Below, in pieces: positions 1 to 11,188 of a stretch of DNA of 64,000 nucleotides. A model generated the notes under the pieces. The model saw only the letters and a list, made by a program, of their open reading frames with translations, was not told the origin of the DNA and ran no database searches. The stretch is from Orychophragmus violaceus (taxonomy: Eukaryota; Streptophyta; Magnoliopsida; Brassicales; Brassicaceae), in assembly GCA_030180135.1 (NCBI GenBank), contig CM058234.1:28988766-29052765 (forward strand), in the 5' to 3' direction. The translations under genes and the position numbers were made by a program. The stretch's first letter is position 1. Each line of letters starts with the position of its first letter.

Positions 1-369
1 TTTCATTTTTAATGTTTTTATGCGCTTTGACTTTGGTTTTTGTTAGTCTCTCACTCCATTTGTAAAGCTATCAAAAAAAAAATTAAGGGTCAATATTCTT
101 TTACCTGTTAGCCTTCATTTTCTAGGAAAAGAAGATAAACAATATAGAGAAACGTGATATAAAGAGAGATGTCATTTTGGGCCCTGGCCCGCGGGTTCAA
201 CTCAACTCGGCCCAGTGCAGGGCGGGTTTGGGCTGCATAATTTGAATCCGAAAATTAGCGGGCCTCGCGGGTCTGACTTGTGCAGATTTCGGATTTTGCG
301 GTTTGATCCGTTGCGGGTTAGCGGTTCTGCGGGTCAACCCGCTAAAACAGATCAAGTTTCTTCCGAAAT

Positions 370-779
370 GATTTGGCCATGAAATTTTTCAGACATAGAG
401 TTTGAAAGAAAAGATTGAATGAAGGAGAAATATTCTGAAAATATACTCTGTTTATTGATATTTCAGCTTAAAGCTTTAGCACTGTTACATCGATTCTTAT
501 ATAGACAACTTGTCTTAGGGTTTTACATGTCATTATCTTCAAGCACAGCAAACCTATTAGCCGTTGTACATTGTTGAGCTCTGAATGAGGTTAACTCCTT
601 TTTGAGAATCCTTGATTTGCTTTTGGAGGAAACGGTTCTGCTTTTGCTTTTGACCAAGGATGTCGTTTTCCTTGTTGCAGGTGAGGGCTGAGTTGTTGCA
701 GACCGAGCTTGGAGACTTGATGGGCTGATCATGTTTGGGCCGCCATTCATGTAGAGTGGGCTTCATACCTTGGTTGATA
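370..779 (-). repeat. Probable 3' LTR piece of the nested copia fragment
   Basis: Directly downstream (minus strand) of the polypurine-like tract lies a non-coding stretch with a TATA-like CTATATAAG (reverse complement of about 494-502) followed by AATAAA. That is the expected order of promoter and polyadenylation signals in an LTR. No second LTR is present to define the borders, so both ends are approximate. Confidence 0.4.
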
Positions 780-1582
780 CCCTCCCTCAAACTTGGAGTG
801 GGGGGTACACAAACTCCAAGTTTGTGCCTGAGATTAAAAAATGGTGCTTGAGGAAAAGACTTGGTGAAGATATCGGCGATCTGAAGATAGTTGGGAATGT
901 GTTTGACTATCAGTGTTCCAAGTGCTACACGCTCCCAGACATAGTGATGATCGCGTTCAAAATGCTTAGTCTTGGAGTGGAAGGAAGGATTGGCTGCAAG
1001 CATGACTGCGGAGAGATTGTCACAGAGAAGTAGTGGTGTCGTTGGTAATGAAACTCCAATTTCCTTCAAGAAAGAACATAACCAGGTTATCTCTGAGGCA
1101 GCTTCTGAGAGTGTTCGATATTCTGCCTCAGTGGAGCTCTTTGATATTGTTGGTTGCTTTTTAGAAGACCAAGAGACCAGGTTGGAGCCAAGAAAGGTAC
1201 TGAAGCCTTATGTTGATCGTCGTGTTTCTGCACAACCGGACCAATCGCTGTAAGCGGTAAGGGTGAAATCAGTGTCTTTGTTGAAGCTGATTCCCATGTT
1301 GATAGTCCCTTTGATATACCGGAGTATGTGTTTGAGAAGATTGAAGTATGAGACCGAAGGTGAGTGCATTCGTTGACAAACAAAATTCACTGCAAACTGC
1401 AGGTCGGGCCTTGTCAAAGTGAGATACTGCAGTTTTCTATTGTTATTTACATGAACTAGGTGTGTTCGAGGAGTAGGGACTGATTGTCGTGATTTTGAAT
1501 AGTATGATAGAGATGCATTGCTTGTCTCTGACATGGTTCTTAAAATATAAATAGACAACCTCACGGCTAATGACACCAGCAC
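557..1582 (-). pseudogene. Ty1/copia pol remnant (end of RT and RNase H)
   Basis: Read on the minus strand, 1582-1208 gives the end of a copia reverse transcriptase/RNase H region (LTRPDLQFAVNFVCQRM, then LRYIKGT and YSDWSGC). After a frameshift near 1210-1250, reading resumes in another frame through a serine-rich TEAEY-type motif to LLLCDNLSAVMLAANP and the C-terminal IADIFTKSFP of copia RNase H. A purine-rich tract (plus strand CCCTCCCTCAAA, about 780-791) follows where a polypurine tract is expected. Gag, protease and integrase are absent. It lies inside the 164-2058 hAT element and is non-functional. Confidence 0.8.
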
Positions 1583-2160
1583 TCATGGTGGATTTTCTGT
1601 ACCCCGACGAACAGCTGAGAAAATCTTTCCTGCTCTGGTGTATATATGATGCTTTCTTAAATGAGCAAACTTCCAGTTCATGTAAATAACAATAGAAAAT
1701 CTTTGAAACACTTAAACAAGAAGTTGAGAAAGAGTCAAAAAGTTCATTTGTTTTCTTGGATCATTGAAATGTTGTTTTAAGATCTTATTGTTATAAATGT
1801 TTTTTTTTATATTAAATCTTCATTAAAACATGTATAAAACTAGGAAAACAGATTTGTAGTCACTTATAATCGAAATGCAACCAATTTGTATAGGAACCTG
1901 CGAGTTGGACCGCTAACCCATAAAATATATGCGGATTGGGCTTGGGTCACATAATTTAATACCGCGGTCCGCGCGGATCAATCCGCATAATCCGAAAATA
2001 AATAAAACCGCATTGGGTTGAGCTATTTGGACTCGGGTTAACCCGACTGACATCTCTAGATATAAATATTGTTGGACAAATTAATTTATCAAAACTGACC
2101 AAGATATATAGATTAATGAGTTGTGCTAGTGTCATATAAAATTGTATTAACATTCGAATT

Positions 2161-2183
2161 AATATATATATATATATATATAT
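2161..2183. repeat. AT dinucleotide microsatellite
   Basis: About 11 uninterrupted AT/TA units between the two hAT elements. The surrounding 2067-2371 is A/T-rich and holds nothing else recognisable. Confidence 0.9.
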
Positions 2184-2371
2184 GCACCCATGTCTAATTT
2201 GGATAGTTAATTCTGTTTGAAACAAAAGTTGAAATGGTGATGCAGCGTTAGAGTTAGCATTCTGTTGATCAAATACATCGCTTTTCATGACTGCATAGGA
2301 CTAATAAGTCATGGGCACCCTACATAGGTTAAAAGTGCCATCTCAGTCTCCATATTTGTAATATGGTGATG

Positions 2372-2649
2372 CAGGGCCGATCCAACAAATATAGTGGCCC
2401 CAAGCAAAAAAATCTATGGTCTTTTTAATATTTGTTATCCATAATCTCAAGTTAAATTAACTTTAAAATATGTGTCAAAATTACATGTAACATTTTTAAA
2501 CTTCATCTATATGTGAAAAACAACAAATTTTGTGGCCCTAAATATATAATTATTATCATAAAAAATACAAATTGGTGGCCTTTAAAATTGAAAAAAATTT
2601 GGTGATCCTAAGCGGCCGCTTTGCTGGCTTGTCCTCTGGGCCGGGCCTG
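2372..2649. mobile_element. Short non-autonomous hAT element (278 bp)
   Basis: A perfect 8-bp target duplication TGGTGATG lies at 2364-2371 and 2650-2657. The termini form an imperfect inverted repeat: CAGGGCCGATCC on the left, and CAGGCCCGGCCC when the right end is reverse-complemented (9 of 12 match). The interior is A/T-rich with GTGGCC words and no coding capacity. Size, termini and duplication length fit a hAT MITE. Confidence 0.85.
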
Positions 2650-2657
2650 TGGTGATG

Positions 2658-3190
2658 TCTCTTCTCAATAATTCCATTGTGTTCTAGTGAAACGGTGTAA
2701 TGAAATGTATGATTCATGAAAGGAGAAAAACGCTCATTGGCCAAAATATTGTTCTTTCCATTTGGCTAGAATGTTTGGATTTTTCGTTTCTGATATTTTG
2801 TCCAACCTTAATTTAAATTATGATTATGAATCATCCTCATGAAAAACTTTTAATACATCTTATTATAGTTTTATTTTACAAAAAGGTTTCTCATATCTAT
2901 GTTTCTTATATGTTTTAAAAAAATTGGCACATATTATGGTTTCTTTTTTTGCCTCTATTTTAAGTAGTTTTTGTTCGTTTAAAAAATCAAATAGTAAAAT
3001 ATGTGAAAATATAATTGATTTATATGAATGATGTGATAAATTATTATTTTTCTATAAAAATATGATGAAACAAAAGCAAGAATGAAAATAGATTAAAAAT
3101 AATTAACACGAGTGAAAAGGAATTCCGTCAAATGGACTGTTCTTAAAATGCTCAATAGTTGGTCCAAAGGAAGTCAAAAACATTCTCAAC
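2658..3190. other. A/T-rich intergenic DNA upstream of the host gene
   Basis: No coding region or repeat boundary is seen here. By position it should contain the promoter of the TFIIIC90-like gene, but no convincing TATA box can be singled out in this A/T-rich sequence. Confidence 0.5.
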
Positions 3191-3194
3191 ATAA

Positions 3195-3374
3195 CCCTTA
3201 TATCTTTGCCTTCCAATTAGCCACTCGGGTTATCAAACCCAAATCTTTCTCTCAATTTCCTCTCTCTCCTCGCCGGCTATCCGCTCGATTCCTCCGTCTT
3301 CACCGTGCCGGAGATCTCCCTCCCACCTTCTTCCACCCTCTTTACTTCACGACGTAGCGTTTTCGTCCTCGCAG
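3195..3374 (+). promoter_or_regulatory. Putative 5' UTR exon of the TFIIIC90-like gene
   Basis: A pyrimidine-rich stretch (CTCTCTCCTCGCCGG and similar), typical of Brassicaceae 5' UTRs, ends in a good splice donor context (GCAG followed by GTAATT at 3375). A 5' UTR intron would then run to just before the start codon at 4178. The acceptor is uncertain. A short open frame here (3112-3357) shows no similarity I recognise. Confidence 0.4.
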
Positions 3375-3484
3375 GTAATTGCTCCGAAGACTTTAACCCT
3401 GAATTTTTGTTTCGATTTATTTTGGAAGTCATTTGTTCTTGGCTCGATCAATTTTGAAATTGACCAGTATTAAAAACTATTTAT

Positions 3485-3736
3485 CTGTCTTGACTCTTGT
3501 GGTCAAGTGGTTAGGGACGGGTCTTGGACGCTACCACGTTCCGGGTTTGATCTTCCTACTATGCGAAACTAAGTCACATTTATTTAGGACACCTACATGG
3601 ATATAGGCCCATTGCTTTCGGCCTATTTGAATACCCGGAGAGAGGATCTATCCATGAACTGCACCTCTCCTTGGAGATTAGTCTGAGTCCCTCTATAGAC
3701 TCGGGATACCCCAAATTAATCAAAAAAAAAAAAAAA
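3485..3736 (+). mobile_element. tRNA-derived SINE with poly(A) tail
   Basis: The left end has an A-box-like TGGTCAAGTGG (from about 3500) and a B-box-like GGGTTTGATCTTCC (from about 3541), the internal RNA polymerase III promoter arrangement of tRNA-derived SINEs. The body ends in an uninterrupted run of about 15 A. A 13-bp direct repeat AAAAACTATTTAT occurs at 3472-3484 and again overlapping the tail end at 3732-3744, a clear target duplication made by LINE-type target-primed insertion. It lies in the presumed 5' UTR intron of the downstream gene, in the same orientation. Confidence 0.85.
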
Positions 3737-4177
3737 CTATTTATGTACGTTGAAAGAGGCCCACTGAATTTTGAGTCAAACTCTGGTCTCAGACCTTTTG
3801 AGTTTACTTTCGTGTTGAACCTTGTAATCTGGGCTCTAAATTAATAGTATAAGTCCAAGACCAATATTTTTTTAAGTGGAATGCTAGCTTGTGGAAAGAG
3901 CAACTTATAATCAGAGCCACGAGTGAGCACGTTGACTTTTAATAAATCTCGTGAAGAAAACAATAAAATTTAAGTTAAAAATATTTAGGATCTGATATGC
4001 GACACTGCGATTCGAACTAGGGTTTCCGTACTGAATCAAAATCGCCAGTTTCGTTGTCCTCTCAGAGCAAGTTTTCCCTCCAAAATTCAGTTGATTTTCC
4101 AACGGATCTAGACGATTTGATGGTTACTTTGTTTCCTTGAAGCCTTTTTCTTTGTTCAACTGCCGGAAGGAAAAACG

Positions 4178-7100
4178 ATGGCGTCACGGTTCCAGGAAGC
4201 TTCACTGGTTACTTCACCATCGTACCCTAACGCCGTCGCTTGGTCATCGGAAAATCTGATTGCCGTCGCAGCTGGCCACCTCGTCATCATCCTTGTGAGT
4301 TTCTGCTTCGTTTTAATTTTGAGCCTGTTAAAGATGTATTGACTCGAATTGTAATTGTCAGAATCCGGCATTGCCTGGTGGACCTCGTGGATTGATCTCA
4401 ATCCCGAACCCCGAGCCTTATCAGATTGGCCTAGTTTGCTCCCAAGGTTTGTTGTTCGCTCAATGTTTTAAGTAACAGAGACTCAATTTTATAGAATTTG
4501 GTGACATTTTTCCTGAAAATTCAGATAAAAATTGCTACTTTTATGTAACAGTCTTAATTTCCTTTGACGCCATTTTTTTTTTTACAATTTAGTGACATTT
4601 TCTGAAAATTCAAATATAATTTTATTATACTTTTATGTTTGCAAATTCTTCTCAAGTTAATGCCTTTGTTTATTTTCAGCAAGATTCTTCTTCATGAATC
4701 TGTGATCCGCTTTCTTCTGTGATCAGTTTGTTTTTTGTTATCATTCAATCAGTGATCTGCTTTCGATTCTCTAATCTGTGATCTGCTTTATTTCGGATAA
4801 CAATATATTACCAAAATGCGTTTCTCTAAGTGAAGATGTTGTTTGTAGATTTGCTTACTGGTGGACTCTTACCTTCGAGTTTGAAGCGGGAAAGGCATCC
4901 CTGTGTCCGATCTCTCTCATGGTCTGACATAGGAATGTCTCAAAACTACGGGTATTATGTTTTTGCCAACCTTTTTCATTTTTGTTTGGTCTCTTTTTTC
5001 TCCACGATTTGGTGATCTAAATAACTCCGCTCAGGTGCTTATTGGCTGTTTGCACAGCAGAAGGAAGGGTTAAGCTATACCGACCTCCATTTTCTGATTT
5101 CTGTGCTGAGTGGATTGAGGTAAAATCATAACTTTTCTTTTGCGTTTTATAACTTACTTATTCCTTACACTTGCTTTCTCTCTCTGTTTCTTAGATTGTT
5201 GATGTATCTGATCTGCTTTATGAGAATCTATTAAGCATGAACTTTGGAGAGTCCAGCAATCCTTCTACGTCATTATCTAAGGTAACTTGTATCTTCTTAA
5301 CTAACCACTTTTCACTTTCCCTCAATTTTATTTTTGTTATCATCATGTAAGGGATGCGTAGATGGTTTGTAATTCGTACTCTCAACTTTATATATAGATA
5401 AGGACTCATACTAACAAATCGTGTATGTTATGCTTTGCTAGTTATTTGATGCAATTGTTATTATATATCTCGATTTTTATCACTAACTGGTGATGCATAA
5501 TATTTTGATACAATATACTATATCATTGTAATGATTTCTGTTCTTTTTGTTACAGGATCAAGTGGTAGAACATGACCATAAAGAGGATGAAAGGAATCCA
5601 ATTCTGAAGGCATGCAAGCGAAGAAGAACGAGCGTAAACTACAAGTAAGCAGATGCATGCTACTTTGGTTTGAGAATTAAGTTTACATTTATTTGTTTTC
5701 TTCTTTGATCACTTTACTAACTTACTTTCATCTGTGACTACATCTAGCAACTTACATGAAATGGGTATTACAGAGCGAGCATCATGTTCCAAGCAAGACA
5801 TTCAAACGGTGAATAATGTACTGCGTCATTTCTCTTAGCTAACTTCTTTTATGTTACTTTTTATTGCTTTAGAACAACTTTTTTTAATTCCTCCAACTTT
5901 CATCTTTCACTTTTTTTTTTGATATTTTCGGAATTAAGTTTCAAATTCTAACTTTGTTCCTGCAAATTTAATCATATTCTTTGCTTTTGTGGAAACTCCT
6001 TTTCTGTTTAATTAATATCTTGAGCATAGATTGTTACTCCCTTCAGTATTGGTTTCAACATAATATGTGCCATGGTTTATATTGTTTCATTATTGATTTG
6101 ATGCATTTTGACACTTTTCATGGCTTTGAATTCCACGTGAATCCTTTATATGCATTGTTCACACTTCACACCACATGGTTTCTAGGAGTTTTGACACTCA
6201 CACTCACACTCTCAAGTATCATTTAGTAATAATCAGATCGTCGCATTGTACTCATATCTAAACCGATTCATTGTGTTCCCAGGTACTTGAGATTGAAGTA
6301 TATGAACCGCCAAGCAATGCCCATCATTGTCACTCTTTGCCTAAAGCTCCAAAAAAGTTCAGTGTAGAGATTAGTTCAGACACGTATGCATCTCGTGAGG
6401 CATTATTATCCTCTCTTTCCGTCGCCTGGTCATGTCTAATCTCATCAGAAGGATCTTCTTGTGAGAATATGTGGAGTTATTCTCTTTTGGCAATTGGTTC
6501 GAAGTCCGGTTGTGTTTCCATATGGAAAGTTCATGCACCAGAATGCTATCACATTGAACGTGGCAATGTATCTCCCAACGTGGAATTTACAGCTATTATT
6601 CAAGCCCATAGCTCATGGGTTTCAACGATGAGTTGGGGAATTTTTGGCTGTGATTCTTCGAATCCGCAGGTGGTGTTGGTTACTGGGAGTTGTGATGGTA
6701 GGTAAGTTAGTGTTAGATTACAAGAAATTTGTATTTGTAAACCATAACAAAAGGTACTGTCATTGATTGGATAAGTGTTAGAAATTCTTTGAAACTCTCA
6801 CTCTTGGAAATAAGCTATTTTAATGTATATTCATTTGCATAGGTTTCTCAATGGAAGCCCTGGTTATAACATATTCGCTTACTTTTTGTAGTGTAAAGAT
6901 TTGGATGAGCAACAAAGAAGACTTGCAAAAATCTGTTGAGGGCTACAAATCTTCATTTTCTCTGTTGAAACAGGTACGTTTTTTTTTCTTTTCCCTTCTC
7001 TATGTTTTCTACTTTGACTGCTACTCTGATTAGGAACAGACTGGATATAGCTTGTTGTGGTTTCTTAGTTGATTGTGACCATCCTGGACTTTTTATTGTG

Positions 7101-9435
7101 ATCCTTTTGTAGTTTTCTGTCGCTAAAGTTGGATACATATTCCGATTTGTCTCTGTAAATCCTTTTGATTTTTGATGTTGTAACCATCCCAATATTTTTA
7201 TCCATTTCCTATTTTACGGAACTAGCAGGTTATGTCCCCTTTCAGTGTAATTACAACAATTTAAATGTACAAGACCTTTTTTCCTGAAGCGGGCATTAAG
7301 AGTTTTATATTTTGACATTTTTCCGGCGTTTTAAGGTTGTAACGGTGAACCTTGTTCCGGTTTCAACACTGTCATTTGTTGTAAACAAATATTCTAATGC
7401 AATGCACTTGGCAATCGGCAAAGGATCTGGTTCCTTTGAAGTATGGAAGTGTGAAATATCTACCAGAAAGTTTGAAAAAGTTGCTTCAACTAATGCTCAT
7501 GACCAAGTGGTAAGTCTTCATTCTTTTGCTATAAACCTTTTATTAAATGCAATATTTGGGTTCGATTTATTGATAGGTATGTCAATGTCTTTTAGGTTAC
7601 GGGTTTAGCTTGGTCATATGATGGCCGTTGTTTGTACAGTTGCAGTCTGGTAATATATTTCTTCTCTGTAAGCCCAGCTTTTATAATGATTTTTTAGCCA
7701 CAAACTGAGCTATGAACTACAATACGATCTATCTATTGTATTTTCTTTTTTAGCTATGTAGGTTGCATTAACTCCTTTAAAAAAAAATTCCAGGATAATT
7801 ATGTCCGGAACTGGATCCTATCTGAGAATACCATCTCTGAAGTGCCTATTCCTGCAAACACTACCGGTCTCAGTAGCACAAGTGATGTACGTCACTATGT
7901 GTTGTTTTAAATCTTGCCTCTTTGTTTCCCTCTTCGTCTGATTTATCCTTACAAACAATGAAAAAATTCTGCAGCTTCCTGATGACTTTCTGTCATGCCT
8001 TGGTGTTGCATTGTCCCCTGGAAACCTTGCTGTTGCTTTGGTATGATCTTCCAAGCAAACTTGTTTGCTGTGACTGTAGGCTATCATGTTTTTCAGAATT
8101 ATCTTAGATAACTAAGACTTGTCTAGAATTTTTGCAGGTCCGCAGCTTTAATGTTGAACTCTTGAATCCGATGTACCAAGCCAGGTGATTGTCAATAAGA
8201 AACGTTTCTGTGTCTTGCTCATTGCAAACTTTGACCGTTTATTCCTGTTTGCTTTCAGGTCGCAGAAGGCTGCTGTAGAATTCCTCTGGAATGGCGCACA
8301 ACAATCCGGTGAGTTGGATGATTCTTCAGAGACGGTTACCGAAGCTATTCTGGGTTTCTCCAAGAACGAATTCGCATACTGGGAATCTAATTTGCTCTGG
8401 TCGTTGAAAGAATTTAAAGATTATTATAATAAGCCTCTAGTTCTTTGGGATGTGATTGCTTCAATGTTGGCGTTCAAACAATCAATGCCGGAGTTTGTTG
8501 AATTGGTAATAACCAAATGGCTCTCTGTGGCATACCTTGGATTTCATGCTGATATCCCCATGGAAGATCTTGTGCCAAAGATCTCCAAACGCTTCTCTGC
8601 TGTTCCTTCCAGGCTATTACACATTCTCAACGTAATCTCCAGACGTGTAATGTTATCAGAGCTCAGAACAGAGGAAATCAACAGAAAACTGCAAGGTCAG
8701 AGAACTAACAATGAAGAAGAGATTGATCTGTGGCTCAAACTGCTCCAGGAATGCGAAAGAGAGCTCCGGGAAAGAATGGTTGGTCTCAGCTTCTCGGCTT
8801 ATCTAACCGCTGAGTCATCTCAAGGTACTGATTCACCTTCCGCTGGGAATTGGCTTCCAGCGGGATTGGCTCAGATGCAACAATGGGTTGAGATCAATCA
8901 CGATATTGCCCTTAGTCAGCTCCAAACACTGTCATTAGAAGTAAAATCTAGTCTAACAAGGTAATTAATCATCACATGTCTGCTTCTTCCATTGGTAATA
9001 AGATACTAGAACGTTTCATGTTCATATCTGATTCATCACAGATCAAGTAACAGCACAGAGACCGAATTAGAGGAAGAGAACTGTCCTTATTGTGCGGCGC
9101 CCGTCCATTTCCACTCACCAGAAGAAGCCTTTTGCCAGTCTCCGCACCAAAACAAGAAGAAAGAGAGGTGTGATCAAGGACATAAGCTTGAGAGGTGTAG
9201 CGTCTCAATGCAAGTATGTCCACCAACTCCTTTATGGTTCTGCAAATGCTGCAACCGATTGACTTTAGAACTCGCTCCAGAGATCTTATTCGCATTGCCT
9301 TCGTTCCCGAGTGACCTCAAGTCGCTTCCGGAATCTTCCTTTAGCAAAGTTGCCTTGAAACCATTCTGTCTATTCTGTGGAATTCTCTTGCAGAGAAAAC
9401 AGCCGGATTTTCTGCTCTCGGCTTCACCTGTGTGA
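4178..9435 (+). CDS. TFIIIC90-like WD40 protein (TFIIIC zinc-finger family), 16 exons, intact
   Basis: Joining 4178-4294, 4362-4446, 4849-4951, 5035-5119, 5195-5281, 5556-5644, 5748-5808, 6283-6701, 6892-6973, 7336-7509, 7596-7649, 7794-7886, 7975-8040, 8138-8184, 8259-8960 and 9042-9435 gives an uninterrupted 885-residue protein. All introns are GT-AG and phases agree. It starts MASRFQEASLV and reads as WD40-like blades (for example CDGSVKIWMSN near residue 350). A basic patch (KRRR, 180-183) could be a nuclear signal. The C-terminus has paired cysteines CPYC (769-772), CKCC (822-825) and CLFC (864-867), fitting the TFIIIC-type zinc finger. From memory it resembles Arabidopsis At3g49400. The family belongs to TFIIIC, which loads TFIIIB on RNA polymerase III genes in the nucleus. 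The exact role here is inferred, and I see no damaging change. Confidence 0.93.
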
Positions 9436-9805
9436 TAGTGATGACTAAACTTTAAATTGTATTTATTGTTTCTGTAATCTTGTATTTCATAGATTACACT
9501 TTTTAAGATGGGGAATCTACTCACCAATCTTCAACCATACGTTAACCAAAAGTAGTAGTATTGGAACAGTGGCAGGAAGCAGGGGCACATGCCTCATTCT
9601 AGTGACTATAAATTACGTATGCAAGCATATGACTGATAGAGGTCATCAGCTCTAGAGTTTACTTGTGCCCCTCACACTTTTTAAATTCGAATACCTCTAG
9701 TTGCAAAATTGCAATTTCTGTTCTTTCAAATGACTTTTAAACACTTTATTTTCCTTTTTTCGTCGTAATTATATTGATAAACTGGGAAAAGTACAAAGAT
9801 GTAGA
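9436..9805. other. 3' UTR and short intergenic stretch
   Basis: T-rich sequence after the stop codon (TTGTATTTATTGTTTCTGTAA) is compatible with a plant 3' UTR. A small inverted pair AGGGGCAC/GTGCCCCT (about 9581 and 9671) has no flanking duplication and is not called as an element. Confidence 0.5.
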
Positions 9806-10823
9806 CTTTAGGGATGTTAAAACGGGCGGGCCCGGCCCGTTTAGGCCCGTACCCGTTTAGACCCGAACCCGATTAAGCCCGTTTATATTTTGGACCCGTT
9901 TAGGCCCGCCCGTTTAGACCCGTTAATTTAATACGTACCCGTTTAAGCCCGTTTAGGCCCGTTTAAAAATATATTTTTTATTATTATAAAAAACAAAAAT
10001 ACTAAAAAAATATTTTTAATATTATAATTTGTATATTTATCAACATTCAACACTATATTAATGAAATATTGTTAGTTAAGTATTTTATCATTTTTATATA
10101 ATTCATATATCATAATAATTAATATTTTGTCCTCTTAAAAAAGAAATTATTGTCAATTACTTTTATATTCTATTAGCATGGTTGATAATTTATTATATGA
10201 TATTTAATTACTTTAACACTATTTTGTATACATTTAGAAATAAAAAGTTTTAATATATCATTTATATTTTTATTGAAGTTTTTAATTTTAGATCGAATAT
10301 AAAATATAAAATAATAATTTTATTTTAATACTAAAATTTTAATATTTTACTTTTAAAAACTATTTTCTATATTTTTTGAATTTGTGAATATTTTTATATA
10401 TTTAAAAATAAAAATTTAATCAAGTAAATGAGTTGTTGTTTATCATTTATATTTTATTGAAATTCTTTAATTTTAGATGGAATATAAAATATAAACTAAA
10501 TATTTTTATTTTTAACATTAAAATTTAAATCTTTACTTTTTAAATTATTTTAAATATTTTCTTATTTTTTGGATTTTTTTTTGAATTTTCTATAATTAAT
10601 AGTATTTTTATGATTTATTATTTAATTATTAAAATATTTTTTTTTTTAATGTTAAACGGGTCTAAACGGGTACCCGTTTAAAAATCATAAAAACCCGATT
10701 AATAAACGGGCTTAAACGGGTAAGCCCGTTTACACATGTGACTTAAACGGGTCTAAACGGGCTCATTTTTATACACGAAGCCCGTTTAGGCCCGTTTACG
10801 AAAGGGTTGTTTTAACATCCCTA
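9806..10823. mobile_element. Ac-like non-autonomous hAT with dense AAACGG motifs
   Basis: Terminal inverted repeats are perfect over 15 bp (TAGGGATGTTAAAAC, and its complement at the right end). The flanks GATGTAGA (9798-9805) and GATGTAGT (10824-10831) look like a 7-of-8 target duplication; the left border may be 9806 or 9809. About 150 bp at each end are packed with AAACGGG/CCCGTTT words (roughly 8 left, 10 right), whereas the central 650 bp or so is almost pure A/T. AAACGG is the known core site of maize Ac transposase, so this looks like a Ds-like derivative mobilised by an Ac-type enzyme. No coding region is present. Confidence 0.8.
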
Positions 10824-10831
10824 GATGTAGT

Positions 10832-11178
10832 ACATAAGTCGGCATAAACAAAAATAATCTTTGGAACCAAAATCGATGACGAAGCTAACCTCACGGAACA
10901 GCTGAATATTTTTGGAAACTAAACCGAAAGAGAAAAAATACATTTTCTGGTAGAAAATTCTAAAAAATGAAAACTAATTTTACAACTAAATCTAATAAAA
11001 ACGAAAAGAAAAAAAATCCAAAACCTAGAAGTGACAATCCAAATTTGCAATTCAATACACATACGAAATACGAAGATTTTGAGCGAGAATTGTCATTGCC
11101 CATGACCCACCGAACTACAACATTTTTTTGAATAACTGTTGCAAGACACATTCACATATCCAAGAACCAAAACTTCAT
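10832..11178. other. Intergenic DNA, nothing recognised
   Basis: A/T-rich sequence between the hAT element and the retroposon. No motif, repeat border or plausible coding frame is seen. Confidence 0.5.
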
Positions 11179-11188
11179 AACCCAACAA

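Larger units (their letters stand above)
164..2058. mobile_element. hAT-type DNA transposon carrying a nested copia fragment
   Basis: The 8-bp direct repeat GATATAAA flanks the element perfectly (156-163 and 2059-2066), the target-duplication length of hAT transposons. The ends are inverted: GAGAGATGTCA on the left and TGACATCTCTA on the right. Subterminal regions (about 175-350 and 1885-2045) are rich in GCGGG/CCCGC words such as GCGGGTTAGCGG, a common hAT pattern. No transposase is recognisable, so it is non-autonomous. Most of the interior is a decayed copia retrotransposon on the minus strand. Confidence 0.8.

Noticed and set aside
3112..3357. 81-residue open frame upstream of the TFIIIC90-like gene
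   Set aside because: It overlaps a CT-rich stretch with 5' UTR character ending in a splice donor; no recognisable protein.
3498..3560. Possible tRNA gene
   Set aside because: A-box and B-box are present but degenerate, no cloverleaf forms, and the poly(A) tail with 13-bp duplication shows it is a SINE head.
9581..9671. Mini-element with AGGGGCAC/GTGCCCCT ends
   Set aside because: Only 8 bp of inverted repeat, about 90 bp long and no flanking duplication; could be chance.
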